From positions 49,054,351 to 49,118,350 of the forward strand of contig CM053162.1 in the NCBI GenBank assembly GCA_028571685.1: a stretch of 64,000 bases of DNA. The letters run 5' to 3'. Under the pieces are notes generated by a model. That model was not told where the DNA came from. It did no database searches and worked only from the letters and a program-made list of their open reading frames with translations. Made by a program: the position numbers and the translations under genes. Position 1 is the first letter of the stretch, and each line of letters starts with the position of its first letter. Of the stretch, positions 11,270 to 21,659 are shown in pieces. The DNA comes from Heterohyrax brucei (Eukaryota > Chordata > Mammalia > Hyracoidea > Procaviidae).

Positions 11270-12713
11270 CTACCAACCATGGTGTTCTTCTCCAAGACTG
11301 ACCCTCCTGATAACATGTTCGAAGTAGATGAGAAAGGTCTCACCATTCTTGCTTTTAAGGAGCCTTCTGACTATACATTTTCTAATATAAATGGGTTCTT
11401 TCTTCCCGCCACATGTGGTATAGTCTTCACCAACAACAGGATTAAAAGACATCAGTTCTTCCTCAGAGTTTGTTACTCATTGTCCAGCTGTTGACTGCAT
11501 AAAAGACACTTGAAAATACCATGACTGGAGTCAGTTGCCTCTTAGTTCTCAAGGTGACGTCTTTGATTTCAAACACTTTAAAGAGGTCTTTTGCAACAGA
11601 TTTGCCAATTACGATGTTTGATTTATTGACTGCTGCTTCCACAGGTGTTGACTGTGGATCTAAGTGAAATCAAATCCTTGATAGCTTCAATATTTTCTCC
11701 ATTTATCATGTTGCTGCTTGTTGGTCCAGTTGTGTGGATTTTTTAATGTTGAGGTGTAATCCATACTGAAAGTTGTAGACTTCAATCCTCATCAGCAAGT
11801 ACTTCAAGTCCTCTTTGCTTTCACCAAACGAGATTGTGTCATCTATATGTAGCAGGTTGTTAATGAGTCTTCCTCCAGTGCTGATGCTGTATTCCTCTTT
11901 ATACAGTCCGTCTTCTCAAATTATTTGATCAGCATACAGACTATATATGGTGAAATGAAACAACTTTGAGTCACTTCTTTCCTGATTTTTAACCATGCCC
12001 TATTTCTTGGTTCTCTTCGAAAGACTACCTCTCTTGGTCTATGTACAGATTCCACATGAATACAATGAATTTCTCTGAAATTTCCATTCTTTACAATGTT
12101 GTTGATGTTGTTTTATGATCCATACAGTCAAGTCCCTTTGCATAGTCAATAATACACAGATAATAAAGTATAAAGAGAATACATATCTTTCTGGTGTTCT
12201 CTGCTTTCAATTGAGATCCATCTGATATCAGCAATGATATCTCTAGTTCCGTGTCCTCTTTTGAATTCAGCTTGAATTTCCATCACTTCCTTGTCAACGT
12301 AGTGCTGTAACCAGTTTTGAATGACTGTCAGCAGAATTTGTTGTATTACTGATATTTTTAGATGATTTATACATTCTGTTGGGTCATCTTTCTTTGGAAT
12401 GGGCATGAATTTGGATCTTTTCTACTCAGTTGGCCAGGTAGCTACCTTCAAATTTCTTGGCGTAGATCAGTGAGCACCTGCAGTGCTGCATGCATTTGTT
12501 GAAACATCTCAGTTAGCACACTGTCAATTTCTGGAATCTTGTTTTTGCCAATACCTTCAGTGAAGCTTGGACTTTTTCCTTTAGTACGCCAGGGTCTTGA
12601 TCATGTCCTGCCTCCCGAAATGGTTTAGTGTTGACCATTTCTTTTTGGTACAGTGACTGTATTTTTTTCTGTCTTATTTTGGTGCTGTCTGTGTGGTTCA
12701 ATATTTTGCCCAC
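11270..12713 (-). pseudogene. RTE reverse transcriptase, disrupted
   Basis: Minus-strand frames carry the RT fingers and palm in pieces. The frame at 12513-12713 covers the segment upstream of RT. The frame at 12146-12406 holds 'MPIPKKDDPTEC', the usual 'IPKKGDPTECxNY' entry into RT, and 'RGHGTRDIIADIRW'. Near 11850 the motif-C region reads LHIDDTI instead of the usual YADD, so both aspartates survive but the flanking Tyr and Ala do not. Several frameshifts separate these blocks and no single frame spans the domain. No activity is possible without repair. Confidence 0.82.
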
Positions 12714-12715
12714 AG

Positions 12716-12920
12716 CCTTGTATCATCGAGTTGATTTTGACTCATAGTGACCCTATAAGACAGACTACAAATGCCCTGTAGGGTTTCCCAGGAGTGGCTG
12801 GTGGATGTAAACTGCTGACCTTTTGGTTGGCAGCTGTAGCTCTTAACTGTGTGCCACCAGGGCTCCGTTGTACTCAACCCAGACCAAACCCATTACCTTT
12901 GAATCAGTTCCAATTCATAG
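12716..12920 (-). mobile_element. AfroSINE pair inserted in RTE
   Basis: An antisense full-length short AfroSINE (to about 12868) followed by the antisense 3' half of a second one (about 12875-12920). The pair is flanked by the direct repeat CCACAG at 12710-12715 and 12921-12926, and the RTE sequence resumes in register on the right side. The two units therefore probably entered as one dimeric transcript. Confidence 0.78.
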
Positions 12921-13274
12921 CCACAGTATAGAGAATCCTTAAATATTACAACTCCAGACTTGAATTTTTTTCTTTAGTTCTTTCATCTTGAGAAATGCCA
13001 ACCATGTTCTTCCCTTTGGTTTTCAATTTCAAGTTCTTGTACATTTCATGTTACTTTTCTGTATCTTCTTAAGCCACTCATTAAAATCTTATGTTCAGCT
13101 GTTTTCCTTCATTTCTTACATTTGGTTTAGCTGTTCTGAATTCAAGAGTAGGTTTTGGAGTCTCTTCTGGCTTCAGTTTTAGTCTTTTCTTTCTTTCTTA
13201 TAACCTTTCATTTTCTTCTGGTATGATATCCTTGATGTTATCCCACAGCCTGTCTAGTCTTTGGTAATTAGTAT

Positions 13275-14283
13275 TCAATGGGTGTGATGGTTGAGACTGT
13301 CAACCTGGTTGCACCATGATTCTCAGTGTTTTGGCAATTATATGCCTTTGTGTTCACTTCCATGTTGAGACTTGATACAGGATCATTCACATGATGGGAA
13401 CTGCTGTGAGTAGTTAATCTGTTTAAAGGAAGTTTCTTTGGCCAGGTGGCCTGCACTGAATATAAGGGGACATTCTGACAAGGACCTCAAGGGCTTTCTG
13501 TTCATGCTGGATTCAACAGCTGGCTCCTGTTTGTCTGATCTCCATCTCTTGGGACTTGAGCTAGCAGTTTATCTGTGGCCTTGCCTGTTAATCTTTATAT
13601 TCATACATCTTCCCAACTTTCAGACAAGAGCCCTTGCTCTCTGATCTGCTGATCTTGGGTTTGATAACCCCTGCAGCTATGTGAATCAGGAGAAGCTTCT
13701 ATCTTTACCCATAGACTTGGGACATTCCAGCCTCTAAAACCATGTGATCTATTTCTTTGATATAAATCTGTCTCTTTCTATATACATACACATATGCATG
13801 CATGCATGCGTGTGTGTGTGTGTCCTACATATCTGTCAGTTTGTCATGCTGTGGAGGCTCTGTGTGTTGCTGTGATGTTGGAAGCTATGCCACTGCTGTT
13901 TGCATTCCAGTAGGATCACACAAGGTGAACAGGTTTCAGCTGAGCTTCCAGACTAAGATAGACTAGGAAGAAGGACCTGGAAATCTACCTCCCAAAAGAA
14001 TTAACCAGTGAAGTCTTATGAATAGCAGTGGAACATTGTCTGATACAGCACCAGAAGATGACCCTCTCAGGTTGGAAGGATGTCATGTTTTGTAAAGCAG
14101 AGAGTCAGCAGAAAAGAGGAAGACCCTCAACAGGCTGGATTACACAGTGATGGCAACAGTAGGTGTAAGCATGAAAATGATTATGGGCGGGGCTCAGGAC
14201 CTGGTAGTGTTTCATTCTGTTGTGTGTAGGGTTGCTGTGAGTTGGAACCAACTCGATGGCACCTAACAATAAGAACAACAACA
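13275..14283 (+). mobile_element. RTE-derived non-autonomous element
   Basis: Sense-oriented unit nested in the minus-strand RTE. From about 13836 it carries a 5' leader, 'TTTGTCATGCTGTGGAGGC', which I recognise as RTE 5' untranslated sequence and which recurs at 16600. From about 14080 it switches directly to the RTE 3' region ('GTCATGTTTTGTAAAGCAGA' onwards) and ends 'GATGGCACCTAACAATAAG' then AACAACAAC. The whole ORF is missing. The first 560 bp (13275-13835) end in a TA/CA-rich microsatellite and are of uncertain origin; they may be part of the same element. About 37 bp of host RTE, present at 19605-19645 in another copy, are absent at the insertion point. Confidence 0.7.
13780..13823. 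repeat. TA/CATG/TG microsatellite
   Basis: Short TATACATACACATATG units, four CATG units and (GT)n ending at 13823, inside the nested RTE-derived unit. Confidence 0.9.
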
Positions 14284-14605
14284 TACTGAAGATCATATTT
14301 TGGCTCCCTTGAACTTGCTCTGATTTTCTTCAGCTTCACCTTAAACTTGCATATGAGCAGTTGATAGTCTGTTCTGCAGTTGGCCCCTGCACTTGTTCTG
14401 GCTGATGATATTGAGCTTTTCCATCATCTCTTTCCACAGATGTAGTTGATTTGATTCCTGTGTATTCCTCCTAAACGGGTGAGTATGTATAGTAATCTTT
14501 TATGTTTTCGAAAAAAGATATTTGCACTGAAGAAGTCATTGGTCTTGCAAAATTCTGTCACGTGATCTCTGGTGTTATTTCTATCACTCAGGGCACGTTT
14601 TCCAA

Positions 14606-14797
14606 CTACTGATCTTTCTTTTTTTTTCCCCCAACTTTTACATTCCAGTCACCAGTAATTATCAATGTATCTTGATTGCCACGGCACTTAACCACTACAT
14701 CACCATGGTTTCCTTGATTGCATTTTTGATCAATTTCAGACTGCAGAAATTGATGAAAAATCTTCAGTTTCTTCATCTTTGGCCAGAAAGTGGCCAA
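14606..14797 (-). pseudogene. RTE endonuclease fragment with 14-residue insert
   Basis: The frame contains the APE-type endonuclease motif LIITGDWNVKVG, whose GDWN carries conserved catalytic positions. Just upstream the frame contains GNHGDVVVKCRG, encoded by a 33-bp SINE-derived insert plus its 9-bp target duplication. The insert is 42 bp in all and keeps the frame open. The rest of the endonuclease lies to the right (minus-strand upstream) beyond frame breaks and the truncated end. No function is expected. Confidence 0.75.
14680..14712 (-). mobile_element. 33-bp AfroSINE head insert with target duplication
   Basis: The reverse complement is the first 33 bases of an AfroSINE-like head (GTGATGTAGTGGTTAAGTG in the middle). 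It is flanked by CTTGATTGC at 14671-14679 and again at 14713-14721, with the RTE sequence continuing in register on both sides. No SINE body or tail is present. Confidence 0.8.
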
Positions 14798-14799
14798 GT

Positions 14800-15835
14800 C
14801 TTTCTTGTGGAACAGCTGTGTGTGGTTTCAAGCTATCAGCCTTTCAGTTAGAAGTTGGATGCTTAACTTTTTGCACTAGGACAGTGCCTTCTGACGTTTT
14901 ATTGGTATAGTACATGTGTTATAATTAATAGCTGATGTTAATACACAGTTATTAAGTACAGTCCGTGTTTCATTCAGATTTCCTTAGCCTATACACAATG
15001 TCCATTTTTTCTGCTCTAGGATCCCATTCTAGGATACTATAATGTATCTTTCTTGTGTCTTTAGCCTCCTCATGTATGTGACAATTTCTCCAACTTCACT
15101 TGTTTTTTATGACCTTGGCAGCTTGAACAGCGCTTATTGGATATTTTGTAGAATTCTCCTCCACTGCAGTTTGTCTGAGATTTCTCTCGTGGTTAAACTA
15201 GGAACAGCAACAACAGGTTTATGGGAGGGAAGCCAGAGAAGTAAAGTGTAATTTCTGTGCCATCGTATTAAGGGCATATACTATCGTCATACTTCATCAC
15301 TGTTCTTGTTGACTATGGTCACCTGACTGAACCATCATTTGTCAGGTTCCCCAGATGAAAAGGGCCTCCCTTTTCAGCTTCTTTCCATACACTGCTCTTT
15401 GAAAAACTTACTATGGCAGCCCACACTTAAGGACTGGGAGCTGTGTACCCCTTCTCTGAGGACAAAGGTTCTACATAAATTATTTGGAATTTTTCTGCAC
15501 AAAACCCTTGTCTCTTTTTCTCCAGTATTTACTGATTCAGTTGTTTACTTGCATCAGTACGTACTCATGAATATTTACTTTTAATTTTTTACATAATCCA
15601 GTATTTCTTTATATTTTGCTGAAATTGTTATAGCTTTGGTTGTTGAAAGCTGCTTCCACTGCTCCTGTGTCCCTTTAAAATGTCCCCATGTCGTTGTGGT
15701 TGTTTCAGTGTTTCCTTATGTATCTGGTGCTTCCAGATACTCCAGGCTTATTTTGCATATTTCATGAGCCAGTCCTAGAACTAGGCATTTTTCCAAGGAT
15801 CCCTGGTTCCTTTCTTTGCATTTTTATATACTACT
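14800..15835. mobile_element. probable ancient L1 (L1M-type) remnant
   Basis: The end of the segment, 'CTTCCAGATACTCCAGGC' ... 'CCAAGGATCCCTGGTTCC', resembles a conserved stretch of old mammalian L1M elements. The rest (14880-15680) is too diverged to align by eye. Orientation is not certain. Confidence 0.4.
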
Positions 15836-15849
15836 AACAATTAAAACTG

Positions 15850-16290
15850 AAATAAAACAATGTATTATTACAATAGGCTAAAAGCAGTTCCAAATACCCA
15901 GAGGAAAATAGAACAAAAATAGAATCTGTACTAAAGCTTCAGAATGTTATGGAGAGAAATTAAACAGGCCCAAACAAATAGAGGAACAGAATGTTTTCAC
16001 AAATTGAAAACTCAGTACTATAAAGACATCAAATTTCCCCAAATTGATCAATAAATTCAATTTATTTTCAGTCAAAACCTCAGTAAATATATTGTACAAA
16101 TTGTGAAGCCAATTTTAAAATCTATAGTAAAAGCAAAGAGCCAAAAATAGTCAGGGCAAACTTGAACAGGAACGAGACATAAAGCTGCATCACTGAAAAC
16201 AGTGTAGTACTGGCTTAAGGATAAACAAACCAGCAGAATAAAGAGTCCAAAAAGATAAGCATATGTATTTGGTCATTTCTTCACAACATT
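15850..16290 (+). mobile_element. old L1 ORF2 3' fragment
   Basis: In-frame stretches read REIKQAQTNR, then FSQNLS..., IVKPILKSIVKAKS and, at the end, TV*YWLKDKQ. These follow the order of the L1 ORF2 region after the RT domain (NKWKNI..., FNAIP..., LKFIW..., TAWYWYQ). Stops are frequent. This is an inactive relic. Confidence 0.55.
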
Positions 16291-16599
16291 TTAATATCAA
16301 CAATATCAATCAGAAAGCAAAGCTGAAAGATGTTTGCAAGGAATATCTGTGTGCTAGATTTTATCATTATTTTATGATACTTGCTTTTCACATTTCATGC
16401 ATCCTTCTAATCACTATTTTTGACTGCACTTCACATTAAATTACAGACATTACTACACTTCTCCCTAAATATTAATATATGTATAATTTGCACACCGTTA
16501 ATCAAACTTCAGGAATTTTTTACGGTTCTTTTGATTTATATACAAATTTATACACAATGAATAATTCTTATGTTTACAGTGTCTGATCCTTGTTTTCTG

Positions 16600-16680
16600 T
16601 CACTTTGTCATGTTGTGGAGGCTTGTGTGTTGATGTGGTGCTGGAAGCTGTGCTGTTATTATGCACTACTCTGTTTCTGC
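16600..16680 (+). mobile_element. RTE 5' leader fragment
   Basis: 'TTTGTCATGTTGTGGAGGC' followed by 'GTGTGTTGATGTGGTGCTGG' matches the leader seen at 13836 in the nested RTE derivative. Only about 80 bp can be followed. Confidence 0.65.
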
Positions 16681-16865
16681 ATGCAGGCTTCACTGATTTT
16701 GTTTACTGGTTCCTGTGGCCATCTGTGAACGATATGTGAACGACACATAGCTATGTGAATGACACATAGCATCTCTGAGAACTGATACCCTGAAATGATG
16801 ATGCAAGATATTATTGATTTATTATAATATTGTTGTCTAGAGGATATTAGTAAGACTCTTTTAAT

Positions 16866-17045
16866 TGGAGTCCCGGGTGGTGCTACTCATCAAAAGTTGG
16901 AGTTTGGAGTCCACTCAGAGAAGCCTCAGAAGAAAGGTCTGGTAATCAACTTCTGGAAAATTAGCATGGACAACTGTATGAAGCACTGTGCCACTCTGGC
17001 ACACACAGAGTTATCCTAAGTCCTAATTGACTCAATAACAATGTG
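16866..17045 (+). mobile_element. AfroSINE, long form
   Basis: Head 'GGAGTCCCGGGTGGTGCT', middle 'AAGGTCTGGTAATCAACTTC' and 3' end 'CTAATTGACTCAATAACAAT'. Diverged. Confidence 0.75.
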
Positions 17046-17235
17046 TTAGTCCATGATTAGCTGCTTTGTTTTTTTTCCATTTTATCACGATACTTTACAG
17101 AATGTTTATCTGACCCAAAGCTTCTACTCAAACTACTGGCCCAATTTGTACCTCCTGTGAGCTTAATTTTCTACTGTGAACTCTCTCCCACCCCATCTAC
17201 AAACTTTTGTGGAATGATGGAGGATGTGCTTATAA
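17046..17235. other. unique spacer
   Basis: Nothing recognised between two AfroSINEs. Confidence 0.4.
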
Positions 17236-17236
17236 A

Positions 17237-17425
17237 CCAGTGTTGATTAAGCAGTACACTGCTAACTGAGAAGTTTGCAGTTCAAATCCTCCCAGAAGTG
17301 CTTTAGAAGGCAGGCCTGGCAAATTGTTTCAGAAAGGTCATGGCCTTGAAAACTCTGTGGAGCAGTTCTCTCTACCTGGGGTCACCAGGAGTCAGAAATA
17401 ACCCTGTGGCAATGAACAGAAAACA
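17237..17425 (+). mobile_element. AfroSINE, long form
   Basis: 'CTGCTAACTGAGAAGTTTGC', 'GGCAGGCCTGGCAAATTG', 'GTCATGGCCTTGAAAACTC' and 'GGTCACCAGGAGTCAGAAAT' in order. Head partly lost. Confidence 0.78.
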
Positions 17426-17834
17426 GTATAATGTATACCAATATATTTTTTGGTAAATGAAAGCAGTCTGAATTTCAGAGCTTTTTCCTTGGGGTGAGTG
17501 TTATTTATTCCTAGAATAATAATCTATTTTATGGGCCACAGAAGCACGGAAGTCATAAAGTAATGGTGGCAAGGAAAGGGAAGTTACATACTGTATGATC
17601 AGACAGACTAGGGCTAGAAGAAAAAATATATATGTATACGCATACACAGTGTGTATATACTTGCAGCTTATGGGAAATCTTAGCAGCAGGGAAGCAGAAG
17701 GAATCATCTTTCCTTCTCTCTGTGTTGTAACCTTTTGAGAAATAGACCTAAGGAGCTAGACATGTGAATGGGATAACACTTATGAAGTTGCACAGGAATC
17801 TCATTAATTTTTTCTTTAATTTTGACACTTAAAA

Positions 17835-18070
17835 TTTTTTTTTAAGGTAGTAATACATATATAACAAAAATGTTGCCATTTTAAGTACCTATTTCAAAAG
17901 TATTAATTGCATTGTATTAATTTCCATCATCACTGACACTTTATAATATTTCCTTTTTTATTCATCTTTCTTTTCTCATGTTCCACATTCCCCTATAACC
18001 AGTATTAACAATGTAATATGTATATTTTACAATGTATATTTCCATACTTTTCATCATGCGCCTGTATAGA
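17835..18070 (-). mobile_element. old L1 3' end, antisense
   Basis: The plus strand reads T9 (17837-17845) then 'GTTGCCATTTTAAGTACC' and 'CATCATCACTGACAC', the antisense version of the common L1MA-like 3' UTR. The element would lie on the minus strand, with its tail at about 17837. Very diverged. Confidence 0.5.
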
Positions 18071-18295
18071 TCTTATATGGATTCAACACATGGGTTTTTT
18101 GTTTTGTTTTGTTTTAACAATTCAGCTACTCAAGTTTTCTATTTCCTTTTGAGTCATTTTTGTAATTTATGTTTTGTTATGAAGTCATTTGTTTTCCTGT
18201 GGTTTTTAAATTTATTGACATGAAGTTTGCATATAATATTCAATAGTATTTTATGTAATCCCCTTGATATCACCATTCTTATTTCTTATTTTTTA
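18071..18295. other. AT-rich unique DNA
   Basis: T-rich (GTTTT)n at 18097-18115 and AT-rich sequence; no family assigned. Confidence 0.4.
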
Positions 18296-18545
18296 AAAAA
18301 TACTTTATTGTATTTGGGGAAAAAAATTCGAATGACAAATTAAGCTCTCAACATAATTCTGTCCATATTTTTCAGTGACATCAGTTACACTTACCACAGT
18401 GTGTGAGCGTTCTCATTGTTTCCACTCTGGAGATTTTGTTTTTTGCTCATCTCTCTCCCATGTTCCCCCTTACTTTCTCATCTTTGGCATAGGGTCTTTA
18501 GGTCTCAATTAGATGACTGTTTAGAGGAACCCATGGGTGGTATTT
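18296..18545 (-). mobile_element. L1 3' UTR fragment, antisense
   Basis: 'CAGTGACATCAGTTACAC', 'GTTCTCATTGTTTCCACTC' and 'GGGTCTTTAGGTCTCAATTA' form a series that is also recognisable at 50.55-50.65 kb ('GGCATTGGTTACATTC'). I read both as antisense 3' UTR of one afrotherian L1 lineage. Confidence 0.5.
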
Positions 18546-18589
18546 ATTTTATGAGCTAAGCTGTCTTTTGACGGATAGGGGCCGTTGGA

Positions 18590-19265
18590 AGAATCCTGTT
18601 AATTCTTAAAAGCTGCCAAGCTGCCACATGAGGGCACAGCAAATGGTCCCAACTCAGCAGGAACGGATGCTCACGGAGGACCAAGATGACATGGGGGAAA
18701 GACAACTCAGAAGATAGAGACCCACACGAGTGGGTGCCTACATTGACTTGGGACCAAAAGAACTGAATGGTGCCCGGCCACCACCAGTGATAGCTGCGAT
18801 GGAGCTCAGTAAGTTGAGTCTCACTGGCAACACAAGAATAAAAAGGGGTGCACCCTGAGATCCCCACTAAAAGACCTCAATTGATGGTCCAGTGGTTTCG
18901 GGGTTCCCCTGGGAGCATGGCCCCTGGCCCTGATGCTGCCCTTGCCCATAAATCATAACGAAGGTCCACTCTTCAAACATGAATGGATTGGACTTGGCGA
19001 TGCAGTGACCATATATTGGATGCATTTTACGGTTCTATGCATCTATAGGATATCATCCTGCTGACCTCTGGCTGGAGGAAGGGGAGTGGGTGGAGAGGAG
19101 GGGAAAGGAGACTGTTGGGAGGATGAGACATGTATGGAGCAGAGAGGAACAGTGTGCTGTCACTGGACAGGGAGAGCAGTGGAAGCTGCATATAGGTGGG
19201 CATGTAAATTTATACGGGAATGTACATTTTCACTCAGTCATATTAAATTAAAAAAAAATCTGTTC
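18590..19265 (+). mobile_element. L1 3' UTR, sense, 5'-truncated
   Basis: This is the reverse-complement counterpart of the 3' UTR of the full-length L1 at 31.74-32.37 kb: 'CTTAAAAGCTGCCAAG', 'AACACAAGAATAAAAAGG', 'GGGAGCATGGCCCCTGGCCC', 'ATTGGACTTGGCGATGC' and 'TGTGCTGTCACTGGACAG' all have partners there. It ends 'CAGTCATATTAAATT' and A9. Only the UTR is present; the ORFs are lost. The 103-codon minus-strand frame at 18556-18867 is a shadow. Confidence 0.88.
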
Positions 19266-19373
19266 TTGAAAAAAAAATTCTTGTTGTCAGAACACTGAAT
19301 TTCTAAAATGGAAGTGGTGATGAGGTTTTGGCCAATTTCATTTGCAGTTAATTTTAGTAATGATGTCAGAATT

Positions 19374-21650
19374 CATTATAATATTTTGTCTTCTCCTGCC
19401 ACGCTTTGAAATCTTTTCTTCAGCTCTTTCACTTCATCATTTATTCTATTCACTTTAGCTATTATACATTCAAGAACACATTTTGGAGTCCCTTCTGACA
19501 TCCATTTTGGTCTTTCCCTTCCTTCCAGTCCTTTTAAAGACCTTTTGTTTTCCTTAACTATGTCATTCCACACTTGTCTGGTCTTTAGTCTTTGGTGTTG
19601 AATGTGTCAAATCTATTCTTGAATGGCCTCTAAACTTAGGTAGTATATACTCTGGGTTGTACTTTGGCTATTCATGGATTTGTTTAGTTTTCTTCAACTC
19701 CAACTGGAACTTGCATGTGAGGTATTTGTGGCCTGTTCCCCAGTCAGCCCCTGGCCCGTCCTAACTTACGATACTGGTCTTTTCTATCATCTCTTTCCAG
19801 AGACGTAGTTGTTTTGATTCCTGGATATTATATCCAGTGAAATCTACATGTATAGTCAGTTTATATTATTGAATAAGTCATTGGTCTTGAAAAGAAAAAA
19901 AAAGAAATATTATAATGAAATGTACAGAGAAGAAGTAAGAAAAACAAAAGGGAAAGAACATACCCAGCATTTCTCAAGCTGAAAGAACTGATGAAAAAAT
20001 TCAAGCGTTGAGTTGAAATTTTGGAGGATTCTGTGGGCAAAATACTAAAAGACTCAGAAAGCATCAAAAGAAGATGGAGAGAATACACAGTCACTGTACT
20101 GGAAAAGAATTGATTGGCATTCACTCATTTTAGGAGGTAGCATATTTTCAAGAACTGGTGGTAATGAAGGAAGAAGTCCAAGCTGTACTGACAGCGCTGA
20201 TGAAAAACAAAGCTCCAGCAATTGACAGACTATCAGCTGAGATTTTTTCTCAAGTGGATGCATTGATACAGGTGCTCACTCATCTATACCAAGAAACTTG
20301 GAAAATGGCTATCTATCTGGCCAACTGACTGGAAGAGATCCATGTTTGTGCCTTTCCAAAGAAAAGTAATCCAGCAGAATGCAGAAATTATCTAACAATA
20401 TCATTAACATCATACACAAGTAATTTTTTACTGAAGATAAGTCAAAAGTAGTTGCAGCAATGTATCAGCACGGTACTTCCAGAAGTTCAGGTCAGGTTTA
20501 GAAGAGCAAGTGGGATGAGGGGTTATTGTTGCTCACGCTGAATCTTGGAGGAAAGCAGATAATACCAGAAAGACGTTTACTGGTGTTTTACAGACTGTGC
20601 AAAAGCAGTCAATTGTGTAGATCATAGCAACTTACGGGCAATATTTTGAAGGATGGGAATTCCAGAATACTTCATTAGGCAAATGAGGAGCCTCTACATG
20701 TATCAACAGGCAGTTGTTCAAACAGAAAGGATATACCATGTGGTTAAAAATCATGAAGAATGTACATCGGGACTGTATCATTTTGCCATACTTGTTCAAT
20801 CCATATTGGGAGCAAATAATCCAAAAAGCTGGACTGTCTGAAGAGGAACAGTCTGTTAAGACTGGAGGAAAACTCATTAACAGCCTTCAATATGCAGACG
20901 ACACATCTTACTTCTGGAAAACAAAGAGGATATGAATCAGTTATTTATGAAGATCAAAGTCTACAGCCTTCAGTATGCAGTATACTTCAACATAAAGAAA
21001 ACAAAAGTTTCTCACAACTGGACCAATAAGGAATATCATGAAAATGAAGAAAACATTGAAATTGTCAAGGACTTTATTTTACTTGGAAATACAGTCAACC
21101 CCCATGGCAACAGCAGTCAAGAAATCAAAGGACATAATTGATTAGACAACCGTGTGGCAAAAGACCTCTTTAAAGTGTTGAGAAAGCAAAGATGACAGTT
21201 TGAAGGCTAAGGTACGCTTGTTCTAAGTCATGATGTTTTCAGTTGCCTCATACACATAAGAAAACTGTACAAACGAATAATGAAGACTGGAGAAGAATGG
21301 ATGCCTCTGAATTATGGTGTTGGCAAAGAATATTGAATACACCATGGAGTACCAGAAAAATGAACGAATCTGCCTTGGAAGGAGTACAGAAAGAATCTTC
21401 CTTGGAAGCAAGGATGGTCAGACTTTGTCTCTTGTACTTTGGAAATATTATGGGGAGGGATCAGTCCCTGGAGAAGGACATCATGCTTAATGAGTTAGAT
21501 GGTCAAGGAAGACCCTTGACAAGATAGATGGACACAGTGGCTATAACCATGGGCTCAAACACAGGAAGCACTGTGAGGATGGTGCCGGACTGGGCAGTGT
21601 TTTGTTCTGCTGTACGTAGTCAGAACTGATTAGATGGCACCTATCAACAA
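19374..21650 (+). mobile_element. RTE-clade LINE with inverted 5' segment
   Basis: 19374-19890 is antisense RTE, running backwards from just upstream of RT ('CATTATAATATTTTGTC') into the endonuclease ('CATTGGTCTTG'). From about 19900 the orientation flips to sense, starting again at 'ATATTATAATGAAATG', the same point in the element, and continues through RT to the 3' end 'GATGGCACCTATCAACAA' at 21650. CATTATAA occurs at both outer edges (19374 and 21651). This is the layout expected from twin priming. No large secondary insertion is seen inside. Confidence 0.85.
19900..21530 (+). pseudogene. RTE reverse transcriptase, disrupted
   Basis: Sense-strand blocks, in order: a basic linker before RT; 'NKAPAIDRLSAEIF'-like sequence near 20210; a motif-A region near 20590 reading TDCAKAVNCVDH (usually DYAKAFDCVDH); and a motif-C block at 20714-20935 containing LQYADDTSYFWK, with an intact YADD. 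After that come thumb sequences (FNIKKTKVSHNWTNKEY) and the C-terminal tail to 21527. Frames change at least four times, so no contiguous product exists. Among the RTE copies here this one keeps the best motif C. Confidence 0.85.
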
Positions 21651-21659
21651 CATTATAAA

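Larger units (their letters stand above)
11128..14790 (-). mobile_element. RTE-clade LINE (BovB-related), split by insertions
   Basis: The plus strand starts with the reverse complement of the RTE 3' tail ('GTTGTTAGGTGTCATCC') at about 11128 and runs through the C-terminal region, reverse transcriptase and endonuclease to about 14790. Two large insertions interrupt it: an AfroSINE pair at 12716-12920 and an RTE-derived non-autonomous element at about 13275-14283. A 33-bp insert lies at 14680-14712. The 5' end of the element is missing. Divergence from the other copies in this window is substantial, with many frameshifts, so this is an old inactive copy. Its 3' end lies immediately next to an AfroSINE. 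Confidence 0.9.

Noticed and set aside
18556-18867. 103-codon minus-strand frame (MGISGCTPFYSCVASETQ), with a similar one at 32049-32315
   Set aside because: The shared frame is simply the antisense of the same L1 3' UTR, present on opposite strands in the two places.
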